A DNA stretch of 64,000 bases from Acanthornis magna (lineage: Eukaryota; Chordata; Aves; Passeriformes; Acanthizidae): positions 13,834,001 to 13,898,000 of the forward strand of contig JAWUZG010000056.1 of the NCBI GenBank assembly GCA_036785705.1, in the 5' to 3' direction. Within the stretch, counting starts at the first letter, position 1, and each line of letters begins with the position of its first letter. Positions 27,001-37,874 of the stretch are shown here, one piece after another. The notes beneath the pieces are model-generated. The model was not told the DNA's origin. It saw only the letters and a program-made list of their open reading frames with translations, and did not search any database. A program made the translations under genes and the position numbers.

Positions 27001-30000
27001 AGGCTCTGGCAGAGGGATCTGATCCCAGGTGGACTGAGGTGAGTGAGGAGGAAGATGCAGGAGCATCTGAAGGGGGCTGACAGGGAGGCAGAGTCCCTTC
27101 TGCTGACCAGACCTTTTAAACCAGTGTTTAATAGGCTGCTGCAGCTCAAATTCTCTTTCCCAGCTACAGAGGAAGGGTTCAGGCAAACCTGAATGTCAGC
27201 TTGTGTCAGCCAAAATATCCACTCAAATTTATGCAACCAGTTCAGGCTTTTCCCAGTGATGCAAAACCAGGCAAAGTGGGAGAGTCTCACCGACACTCAG
27301 GGTTTCCAGGGCTGAATGAAGAGCAAAACTCAAAGGCCATGCTGTTTGGGAAGAGTTTTGTGAGAAGTCTGGGAGAAGAAAAGGCTCTAGAATAGATTTT
27401 TGTCTTCTGAGAATGCAATTATTTAGCAAAAGGTGGTGAAGGGGGGAGGAGGCTCTGTGTCAGGTGTTTGAGTACAGGATCAGAGGGGATGGGAGGGTAA
27501 CCTTGAAGGCATCTCCTAATTAATGAAGTTGAACTGCAGCAGTATGGAAAGGCACTGCAATGTTTGGCAGTAAGTCCCTTTGTGCTGTCCTGGAGCAGTG
27601 GAGCTCTCTGTTCCTGCCTGTCCCTGTGACCCCACGCCCTGGATGTGGCTGTGTCCTCTCCTCTCTCCCATGTGGAACAGGTAAGAGTTTGGATGCTGAA
27701 TTCCTGCTCATTTCAGGTTTTTTTTTGCTCAGATAACCTTTGCTTTCCCATCAGGATTGTATCAGTCTTGGAATGTGTCTTCCCCATCTAGTTATGGAGT
27801 ATTGGCCACAGGCAGAGAAATAGTATAAGGGGAGCCAGGCTGGGGATGGAAAATAATTCAGGGGCTTACCAGAGGATAATTCTCATTTTTGGAGGGTTTG
27901 GTACCAACATTGCCGTGGACATTTAGAGTTTCTTTCTTTATTCTAATGTGGCACAAGGGTCTTCTTTCAGGGATTATCTGCTATTTTTACAAAGTTACCA
28001 TCTTAATGTTTAAAATATCTCCCTGTTAAAGGAATCCAGAAGAAGAGAAAATATTCTTGATGTTTTTCTACAGAACTCTGTTTTCTATACCTTGTGATCT
28101 ATGAAATAGATGTAGATTGGTCCTAAGGCACCAAGGGTGTTGGGTGGCATTTGGGATTGCAAGTACAAGTCGTGGACATCCCTCTGGATTGCTCAACTGT
28201 TCTAGGGCTCTTTTTGACTGCAAACCTTCCTTCTCATACTAAATTTTAAGATGTTTACTGGTGGTGGGGAGAAGAACTTGTACTTTACAAGCAAATAAAT
28301 ATCTGTTTCCTTTACCTAGTACATACCCCCTTTCTCCCCATGGTTCCCTCTCTGACTCTCCAATTTACTTGCATGTTTTCAAAATAAGAGTCTGGAAGGA
28401 TTCCCAGTTTGCTCCACTTAGGCATCATTGCAATTATAATTTCACATTTGGCCTTCAGCAGAACAGAGTGTCTCATCTCTTAGAATGGAATATTCATAGG
28501 AAAACAAATAAAAGCACTCACCAGCTGGTGCCTGGTGAATTATACTGTTTGAAGTTCAAGGATATTGAGTATAGTACGTGTTGATTGCCATTTATGTGGA
28601 TGTTTGACAGGCATCATTTGACTCTTTCTAACACTAAATTCAGATATACACCAGTGTAGTTTTTGTCTTGCAGTGTGAAAAAGATGTTCAAGCTCTCATG
28701 AACTTTTCTTGTTCCCTGTAGAGACTTGATTTCCTCTTGCCAGCAAATGGTCTAGGTTGGTTCCCCTCTTCCTTGATCCCACAGAATTGCTCTCTTTAGT
28801 CCTTTATAACACATAGGTGGAGGCAGGCTGTAGCAGCAGCTGGCTGCCAGGAATGCCTTGATTGCAGTGTGGTTCCAGCAAGGAGGAGATGTGGTGTGAT
28901 TTGCTTGCCTGCTGTCAGCCCTTAACTATTGTGTGCTGGACAATTCTCCTCCTTTCCTCCTCCCCCACCCCTCCCATCACCCTGAAAGTGGCTTGGAAAA
29001 CTGCAGGTGAGGGTTAAAAGGAAAGTAAAATGCTCTGGTGTTTTCCCCCTGGTGTAAGAGGAGTCATGTCTCAACTTCCTTCACTGGCTGCTCGGTCACA
29101 GCTTGCAACATGGAAATGCTGTCTGTGTTGAAAGAAAGTTTTAGAAGTTACCATGCAGGAATACTTTACCCAGAACCATGGGGGATTGGGAGCCCTGGTT
29201 TCTACTGAACTACACAAACAATGGGATTGCATCCGTTGCCTCCAGGATTTAGTAAAAATAAGGCATTTTGGTGCTAAGACTGCACTGCAATAGTGATAAA
29301 AATCCTGGTTTTTGAAGAACCAAATCTCTCTCAACTTGGCTGCTTAGTCTTCGTCAATACTAAATTATTTGCATCTACTGGAGACTTATAAAGAAAATGA
29401 ACAAGAAGATGCTTAAAGAATACATAATCTTGGAACATCTTGCCATGTGATTTATAGAAATGCCATAAAAATGCATACATTATGCTATGCATTACAAAAC
29501 CCTTTAAAACACCCACACTCAACAGGTTGTTTGTTTCCTCTGCTTTCTTTTGCTGCATCTTAGTCCTAGGTATTGAGGATGGTAAATGTACAGATGTACA
29601 TTTGTCATTCTGTACTAAAACCTTCATTCATATCCCTATGCAAAGCAGGATATGCTTTTATTCCCAACTTATTGATGCCTGCATATCTCTTATCAGCTGT
29701 GCTGAAGCTGGGTGTATAAAGCACCTGGCTGTCAGCTCTGGCTGTTACCTAGAAACATCATTCAACTTTTAGTGCTCTTTCACCCACCTGGTCCCTGGGT
29801 TTGTATTAAAACCTTAACAGTAACCTCTTGGGTTTATCAGGGAGGCAGGGGGAAAAAATAAGCTCAAAATACTTTTGTTATACATATTTATTTTGTATCA
29901 GCCTCAAACTGCTGAGACAAGAATTAGGTGGGTTTTTTTTCAGGCTGCAGTGCCATAAATCTCTAGAGTGGCTCTTATAGTTTATCGGGGCTGAGTGGCT

Positions 30001-33000
30001 GTGGTGATCCTCCATAAACAACTCAGACATGTGGAAGATGAATTTTAATGAGTGTTCTCAAAGCTAAGTGCTACCTCTTGCTTCTACACCTCAGATTCAC
30101 CCATTTTTTATTTTTATGTTGTATCAGAGGCTGCTCTGTGCTTTTTTTCCCCCTAATTATCTACACTCAAGCTGGATTCTGTCAAACCCAGAGGAAAGGG
30201 AACATAGCTGTGTACACTGAGGTGGGGTTTCCACCTGGCCTGACTTACGCAAGGGTTTAGACTCCCAGTCAAAGCACCTGGGCTTTTAAAGAAGAGGGAT
30301 TAGAAACTTGTGCCTAGGGATTGTTCATTTGGTTTTGCCTGTGCAAAAGGCTTTTATGCTTCTTGTCCTCTCCGTAAAATGTTCAACCTTGTTCTAGGAA
30401 AGGCTCCAAAGTAAATTAGAGCAGCCTCAGGGGCTGTTTTAAATCATAGCAGCTGAGGCCTTACCCCAGCACTTCACGCTCCACCCTGTGTCTCTTCCAC
30501 CAACACTCTCTGTAATAACCTCCGATCTTCACCTTTTCACAGATCTCTTTGCATTGCACCACTGTTAGGTTTTCCTAGGTAGGCTGGGAAATCAGCAGAT
30601 CTGGTTCACAACAAGCGAAGAGAGTGAGAAACAGAGCCCACCGGCCTTGCTGGGAAACAGACAGTCACCAGTTACTGTAATTCAGTATTCCTGTTTATAT
30701 TCTGGAGCACGCAGGCTGACGAAGTAGGAAAAACACAGCTACAATAATTGCTCCTGGGTATTGTGCTTTCATTGACAAACATAACCGCTCCTGAAGCTGC
30801 TGAGGACAATTTCCCTGAACTCCTAGCATTGTGCAATTGCCCCTATGCCTTCTCTGGGGTTTCCACTTTATTCAGCCCTGACAAATACTGGCCCCTGACA
30901 GAGGCAGGGCAGGGAAATTGATGCATCAGGGGAATGATCCAGCACCAACAAATCCATAGTTACAAAAATAGGCAGTTATTCTTATCATTTCCTTGTTCTG
31001 ACACAATTTCCTGCCCTCCTCTCAGACTGCTCTGAAGATCGCCTGGATGACAGATCTGCTCTGAAGCCTGTCAAAGCTCTCGGCAGAGCACCTCTCCTGC
31101 TAGAAATTGCAGTTTTGGAGAATGGCTGGGAGCAGGGTGAGGAGCTGTGCTGTGCTAGCCTTTGATCACACCTGGCACATGCCCAAACAGGGCCTGCTTG
31201 TGGGCACTGCTGGGTTCTAACATTTCTGATCATATCACACTGAAGCATAGGAGCTGTGCTCTGCTTGGTGAGTTTTATTGTCCCTCCTGCAGATTTAGTC
31301 ACCTCCAGCCTTCTTGGATCAGCCCAGAAGAGGAGAGGGATGTGGGGATGAGAGATGCTCCCGAACGAGGTGGTTAGGACACGGCTGCAGCAGCCAGGGG
31401 AGAAAGGTGAATGGGTTTAATTAAGAGGGTTCTGCTGGTGCAGTTTATTTTGACAGAAGAGGATTAATGAGATCTCACAGCTGCAGCCCTGCTGACAGGT
31501 CTGTGTGTGATCGTGTTTGGCACAGAGGACAGAGCGCAGATGGCATTGGTGACCTCCTTGGCAAGTGCGGCTGTCCTTGGCATAGGAAGCATGAGAGCCT
31601 TTAACAACTCCATCAGGATCCCCAGGGATCTATCTAGGGTGGCTCTGAGCATGGATGTGACATTTGGCCTGGCTTTGCACGCTTGGCACATTGAGCTTTT
31701 CATTCTCAAACCTGTTAGGCTCAGTTATGGTCGTTCTCAGCTCACCTTCGGTAATTTCTGGGTCTTCCATATGAAAAAGAAAATTAAAAGACTGAAGAGT
31801 CCATAGGTTAGTGTTTTGTAAAACAGTCTTTCTATTTGCTCATGGGAGGAAACTTGAGGCTCTAAGTCAATCTGTAGCCTTTTGTTGTTCAAGCATCTTC
31901 TTGTTCATTTTCCTTGTAACTCTCCAGTTGATGCAAATAATTTAGTATTGGGAAAGACTAAGCAGCCAACATGTAAACACTTGTTCTGATCCAGGAACCT
32001 TAATATTGAATAACTCATTCAACATCCAGGAGTATGTGCAAGACTAATATCCCTTTGTGTTGGTAGTTCTAAGTAATTCTGATTAAACACTGTACTGGAA
32101 ATTAGTGTTACCAACAGGGATGGGACCTGCTGCGGTTTTAGGCTATGGATTTCAGCTTAATGAGAGTTTTGTTCTACAATGAAGTGATAAAAACCTCCAA
32201 AACATTAACAGTAGGAAAACTAAAAAAAGCAGGTAGCTGTTTTTCCTAATTCAAGTCAGTTGTGAGGAATGTAAAGCTTGTTTTTTAGCTATCAATTATT
32301 AGTAAATGCAGTTGAAAACTCTCCTGTGTTAAAACCTGTGTAACTTTCTTCCTTCAGCTACCCAGATCACAATTTATGAGCAAATGCCAGTTCCAACAGG
32401 CATGGTTCAAGGTAGGAAAACACCCTCTTGAACATGCATTTTTCTGAAAACAGACATGAAAGAAAAATATACCTGACTTGGTAGAGTCTGGAATAGAGCA
32501 AAACCTTCTTACATTCAGCTCCCAGCCCTGTGCTCTGTTCTCTACATCCAGGACTAGGTTTGGAACACAGCATTAATCTCCAGTTTGTGTTTGCATGTTC
32601 CTCCTAGGAGGATGACTTTGTGAGAAAGCTGGGTTAATGGTACACCAATAATCTGCTTTAATAACCCTTTACTTGAAGGAATGGGGAGAGGATATCCAGG
32701 GGAAATTTTACAAAAATATTGAAAGACTGGTTTTGCTTTTTTTAAAAAAAATTTTCCAACCCAGTGTTCATAACTTATTTACACTATTCAGACTCTCCAG
32801 TGTGAGATGCCAGCCTCACCTATTTCAAGGACCAAACGTATCACTGCAGCTCTGTAAGAGCACAGGGCTGGGAGCTGAAAGCTCTGGGGTCCAGTTTGCC
32901 CTTTCCAAGAAGTATGAGCAGAAAACCCAAACAAAAATAAGTCACTCATCATCTCCTTCCCTACCAAACACTTTGATATTACTGGAAGGATCAAAATTTC

Positions 33001-34432
33001 ATATTTTATCCCTGACTCCCACTGATTTCCTGCCTAACCCTGAGTCAACCATCGAACAAAAACTTTGCTCCTATCAGCCTCTTTCCTGACAATACCTCTG
33101 AGATGGATGAGGATGCATTGATTAATGCTGGTAAATATCCTGCATGCAATTCCTTATTTAAATCCCTGACTACACTTTTGTTCTAGAAGTTGTCAGCTGG
33201 TCTCAGGAGCCCACAGACCCCCAGCTCAGCTCTGCACTACTCTTGGGATGAATCAGAAGCTGAATGTTCAAATGTTCTAAAATCTCATTGTTTACACAAG
33301 AAACAGTCCCCAGCGCTGCTCCTCAATGGATTGTCAGGAAAATGACTGCATAGATTCCGAATTATAAATTCTGTCACAAAACACAGCCTGTTTAAATGGC
33401 ATTTTAAAGCTAATAATGAATCCTGAGTGGTTGAAACAATTGTCTCACATTTTTGTTCTTTCTCAGCAGGTACAGCTGGTGGAAATGTTGTCAGTGCTGC
33501 TCCAATGGTGAAGCTGCACACAAACACGGGCAGGGGATTGAAAAAGAGAGAAGAGGAAGCCTGAGGTTGTGATGGTTTCATTTCTTTGAAGTTAAGCTCA
33601 GGTTTGCCCATGTGGCATTTCCGCAGTTCAGACAAAAAATGATCAGTGACATTTCAGAGCAGAGAACCCAGCCCTAAAGAGTGTATCACACATTTAGCTG
33701 ATAAGTGAATCATAGTGACATTAAGTGGGATTAAAAATATGTGGTTTTTCAAGGTAACTTGTTGGAACTGAAAGTGAATAGTCAAGCCATAACTAATTGC
33801 CATTATTCATTTATTTATCCCAGACTATTGACATGCTTAAGTCTCCTAAAGTCTTGAGTGCATTTATTTGCGCAATTGCACAGAATGACTTAAACCTTGC
33901 AGTTCGTTTAGTTTTTGTTCTGGGAATGGCTTAACACTCATAGACCTGGGAAGCAAGCACACCCTTGGTCCTGCCCCAAATTCTGCCTGTAAATCAGGTG
34001 CTCAGCTGCAAGGAAAATGAGCTGCAACTTAGGGACTTGTAATTCTGTGCTTTGGGGTCTTGGGACCCACTTGTCCAGAAGAAATAAAACGTAACACTTA
34101 GCTCTTGCAGGAGATCTCACTTTGGGGTTTTGAAAAGCCTTTATCATTGGCACACCTGAGGGGTTGTGTCCCAGGCTCACAAATGTCCCAAGCAATCCAT
34201 CAAGCAAAGTGCTGTAAATGTCAGTAAAGTTGGTGGTGAACACGTGGGTGTAAACAGAACAGCTCAAAATTGTGATAAGAGGATCTTCAAAGCTTCTGGC
34301 GGTGCTTCCAGTGAACACCTTCTACTTGTGGGTGAGATAAGAGGAGGAATTACTGAAATGCTTTTAACTTGATTGAGCTCCAAAGACTTGTTACCAGAGA
34401 CACTACAAATGAGGTCAGGAAAAGGTGTTTTA
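24065..34432. other. 5' flanking DNA, no supported gene
   Basis: About 10 kb of unique-looking sequence holds short, unrecognised open frames. The region 31464-31806 is open on both strands for about 80 codons or more, without a known motif. No RNA gene or clear mobile element was recognised. Confidence 0.6.
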
Positions 34433-34681
34433 ACCTAGATGGGAGGGAAATTTGGGTTAGATATTAGGAAGAAATTCTTTCCTGTGAGGATGGTGAGGCC
34501 ATGGCACAGGCTGCCCAGAGAAGCTGTGGATGCCCCATCCCTGGAAGTGTCCAAGGCCAGTGTTGAAGAGGATGGATGGGACATTGAGCAGCCTGGCCTA
34601 GTGAGAGGGGTCCCTGCTCAGGGCAGGGGGCTGGAATTAGATCAGCTCTAAGGTCTCTTTTAACCCAGACCATTCTATGCT
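34433..34681 (+). mobile_element. CR1 LINE 3'-end fragment, about 250 bp
   Basis: This is the longest clear CR1 tail in the window. It contains the family's successive landmarks: AAATTTGGGTTAGATATTAG, AAGAAATTCTTTCCTGTGAG, GCACAGGCTGCCCAGAGAAG, a GATGCCCCATCCCTGGAAGT block and the terminal CCAGACCATTCTATG. It is severely 5' truncated, with no reverse transcriptase. Open frames over it on both strands are non-functional. Substitutions relative to the familiar avian consensus suggest an old insertion. Confidence 0.93.
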
Positions 34682-37299
34682 TGTTCTCCTCTGTGATTTG
34701 ATCTCCTTGTGCCCTCGTGTCTCTTCCTCATAACCCTGAAGAAATGCTGCTGCAAACAGGCTGTGCAGAGGGGGTGGGCTGGGTATTAATGCTTCACTTG
34801 CTGCCTCTCTGAAAGTCTGCAGCTGAACCTGAGATTAGGAAAGGAGTAAAACCCATTATTTTCAACAGCCTCACATTGATCCACGTTGGCCAGGTTTTGG
34901 CAAAGGCTGATAAGGTCATTTTTTCTTTCAGCAGTCAGAATACAGGGTGAGAAGATGCAGGCAAAGAAGAAAAGTTGCCTTTTTTTTTCTTTTTTTTTTT
35001 CTTTGCTGAGAAGGCAGCTCTTCTTTCCCTTCTGAGAAAATGAGATATTCACACAAAAGATGAGTAGGATTTGATAACGCCAACTGTGGTTCTCAATTAT
35101 ATATTTTCTCTTCCCTCACAGGAATTGATAATGACAACCTTAATAAAATCCAGAAGAAAAACATTTGTGTGCATGAACAGAAGGTGAACAGTGGCTCCTT
35201 GTGAGTATGGAGAGCTAATAAGAAATCTTCTTCAGATATACACATTTAAATTCCTCATGCCGAAATGCTTCTGTTTGCTATATTTTTAACTGTACTTTCT
35301 TGTTTTTTGACTATGTGTTTTAAAGGGGGATTTAATTAGTGTTCATCTTTAAGTCATTCTTAATGACTTACTATTGTAATAATGCATATCTTGGCTCTTG
35401 ATGACTTTAGATTACATTGGATGCATTCATAGAATACCCTCACATTGATGATTTGGTAACATTTCCACAGTTCATGCTTCCTCCTCTCGTCCCCTTAGCC
35501 TGCCAGTGATGTAAAGTTCCTCTCCCAAGGATCTTCCCAGTATTGTCCTTCCTTTCTTTTCTTGGTTAGCAGTGAGGTAACAAAGACATTCAGCGTTCTG
35601 TGGCCTTATCAGCATCCTTAATACAGTTACGTGATGCCCAAGACAAGAAAATTTCTCACGCTAATGTTTTGCAGAGCCCATATTTGGGTAATCTTGTAAC
35701 AGTTAATCAATTTATCTCTTTATTGACACTAAGTCGTGGCAAGCTTTTCTCATTTGGGTGGATATTGGCTATGAGAATTTAATTTCTATATCTCTTTCTC
35801 CTATTGCATCCAAGGAGCACTGTTACATTTCACTTTGGCAGAGACACACACAAGCTGCTTTCCTTTGCTACTCCAGAAATCAGCAGCCACCTTTATTAGA
35901 TTGCCTTTGGGCATGTTTACAGTTTTTTCTCTCTTGGCTGCAGCCTTTGACAAAACATGCACAGAACTACATTTGATACACATTTTGTGGGATCACACAC
36001 CTAGCAGAAAAGTATTTTAAAGACTGTGTTGTTTTAGTTCTAAACGTATCTAATTATCTGAAGCTGACATTTTTCTTGGTTTAGATGAAAGGAAGACAGA
36101 AACATTAGTGGCATAAGTTTTCTTTCTTCTCTGTTTTGAGCTGAGGTCGTTGATTAGTTTTCTGCTCTCAGCCAACTTCCCCTTAGATATTTGATTACAT
36201 GAGCTGAGTAAAACTGTCCTATTCAGCATTTAGACAAACTTCGGGAAGTTTTACAGCAACTTTAGGAGTTGGTGTACACTTACGTTATAACACTGTCTGC
36301 AGTATCCAATGTTGTTATTGAGGTTGTGCTGGAACATCAGGATCTGGCCATTCAAACATGACCTTTAAGTCAGGAGGCAAAATAAAGCATTGCCAGTTTT
36401 TTTTTTTTTTCCTGTTCCTCTAAAATTGCTCTCGTGTTCAAGTAATAATCTGACTGATGTGTAGCTCCTTGCTCCTGAACCGATGGCTCCTGGTCCTCAT
36501 TTTGTGGATCCGTATGGGTCTGTGCATATGTGTGAATTCTTCCCTTCCAGATCCTGTTGGAAGAATTGAAGTAATGGCTTTTATGTTTTCCCTACATTTT
36601 TATTCAGTGGTTAGCGAGCGATTCTTTGCACTGTGACAAACCCTTACCACATGCCCGTGACAATTTCTGTTTTGCAATGGCATGGCATGGTTGCATCACC
36701 GAGTTTCACTCCACGGTGTGAGATGGGTGTCACTACGTCAACCACGCTCGCAGACGAGGTGTAATTTCTGATCAGAGCAATATGTATGGAATGTCAATAT
36801 GTTCCATCCCCAAGCTTGTCTTTCCCCATCTCGTAGCTCTGAGCCTCCTGCAGTGACACCACACTCGGGGGATGTTCAACCCCACGGGTGGGAGTGGTGA
36901 CTCTCTGAGCTCTGGGGCAGGTGTGTGACCCAGGCTGCTCCAGAAACAACTTGGCGCTGTTGGGAGGCGTTTGCCTCTCCACGCTGTGGCAAACTCATGA
37001 AGAAACACGTGTGGGACCACGTTTCAGCTGCACACATGCCAGGTAAGCACCTTACCCAATCCTGCCTCAGTTTCCTTGCCTGGAGCACGGCTGCAGCCCT
37101 TGGATCCCTTGCCAGGCACCTGGAGATGCTGCCAATAAAAGGAGTTGGGAGATGCTGCCAAGAACAAGTGTTACGTGGCAGCAGTGCTGCTGTTGATTAT
37201 ATTTCCCTTGGCCTGTCGTCATTCCCGTGGTTTCCTTCCTAGCTCCACCCTCACCCAGGGCTCTCCAGAGCAGTGCTGCCAGTCCCCTGCCCTCTGCCA
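34682..37299. other. Immediate upstream flank of the CpG island
   Basis: This is A+T-rich until about 36.6 kb, then G+C rises toward the island. A 14-mer, GGAGATGCTGCCAA, is repeated at 37122-37135 and 37148-37161. A consensus donor-like CAG/GTAAGC sits at 37043 and could end an alternative first exon, but nothing else supports one. Confidence 0.5.
34978..35003. repeat. T-rich tract
   Basis: T runs interrupted by single C, in the MCTP2 5' flank. Simple repeat only. Confidence 0.85.
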
Positions 37300-37443
37300 C
37301 CACCACCCCGATGTCCCCGGGGTTTTGGGTTTGGCCGGAGTGGGCGGTGGGGGTTCGGTGCTTTGGTCTCGGTGTGGAGCGGGCGGGCAGGATGCAGGTC
37401 CGGGACGGGACGGTGATGCTCCGAGCGACACGACCCGCGCAGG

Positions 37444-37650
37444 GATGCCCCGGGGGGATGCTCCGAGGGGATGCTCCGGGGGGATGCCCCAGGGGGATGC
37501 TCCGAGGGGATGCCCCGGGGGGATGCTCCGGGGGGATGCTCCCGGGGGATGCTCCGGGGGGATACTCCGGGGGGATGCCCGAGGGGATGCTCCCGGGGGG
37601 ATGCTCCGAGGGGATGCCCCAGGGGGATGCTCCGGGGGGATGCCCTGGGC
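37444..37650. repeat. 13-bp G-rich minisatellite, about 15-16 copies
   Basis: A tandem array with unit GATGCTCCGGGGG and a main variant GATGCCCCGGGGG runs from 37444 for 15 units and then a partial one. One unit is 12 bp and another 14 bp; the rest are 13 bp with one or two substitutions. Every unit carries a run of four to six G, so the + strand could form G-quadruplexes. Because 13 is not a multiple of 3, all three forward frames read the same 13-residue Gly/Pro-rich period. These frames are artefacts of the repeat and are not evidence of a protein. Confidence 0.95.
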
Positions 37651-37719
37651 AGCTGTCCGGCAGGGATGCTGGGGGGCGGATTTTGGGCAGCCCCGGAGGT
37701 TCGGGGCGGGCGGGCAGCG

Positions 37720-37874
37720 GAGCGCGCAGGGAGGTGCCGGCGGCGGCACCGCCCCGGGAGCGGGAGGGGACGGGGACGGGGACGGGCGGCGGTGACAGCG
37801 GCACAGGCACACGTGCCGGGCCGGGGAGGGCTGCGGAGCGAGTCCCGCTGGCGGAGGCGATGCGCGGCCGGCAG
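37720..37874 (+). other. MCTP2: Probable MCTP2 first exon (5' UTR, start uncertain)
   Basis: This is the most likely leader exon. It lies in the CpG island, is extremely G+C-rich, and ends in a near-perfect donor (CAG then GTAAGG at 37875) oriented toward the MCTP2 coding exons. The left edge is a guess, because no TATA box or clear initiator marks the transcription start. Splicing to 52968 would remove an intron of 15,093 bp. An ATG at 37860 (G at -3, C at +4) lies five codons before the donor and is in frame with the canonical MCTP2 start after splicing (see findings). Confidence 0.6.
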
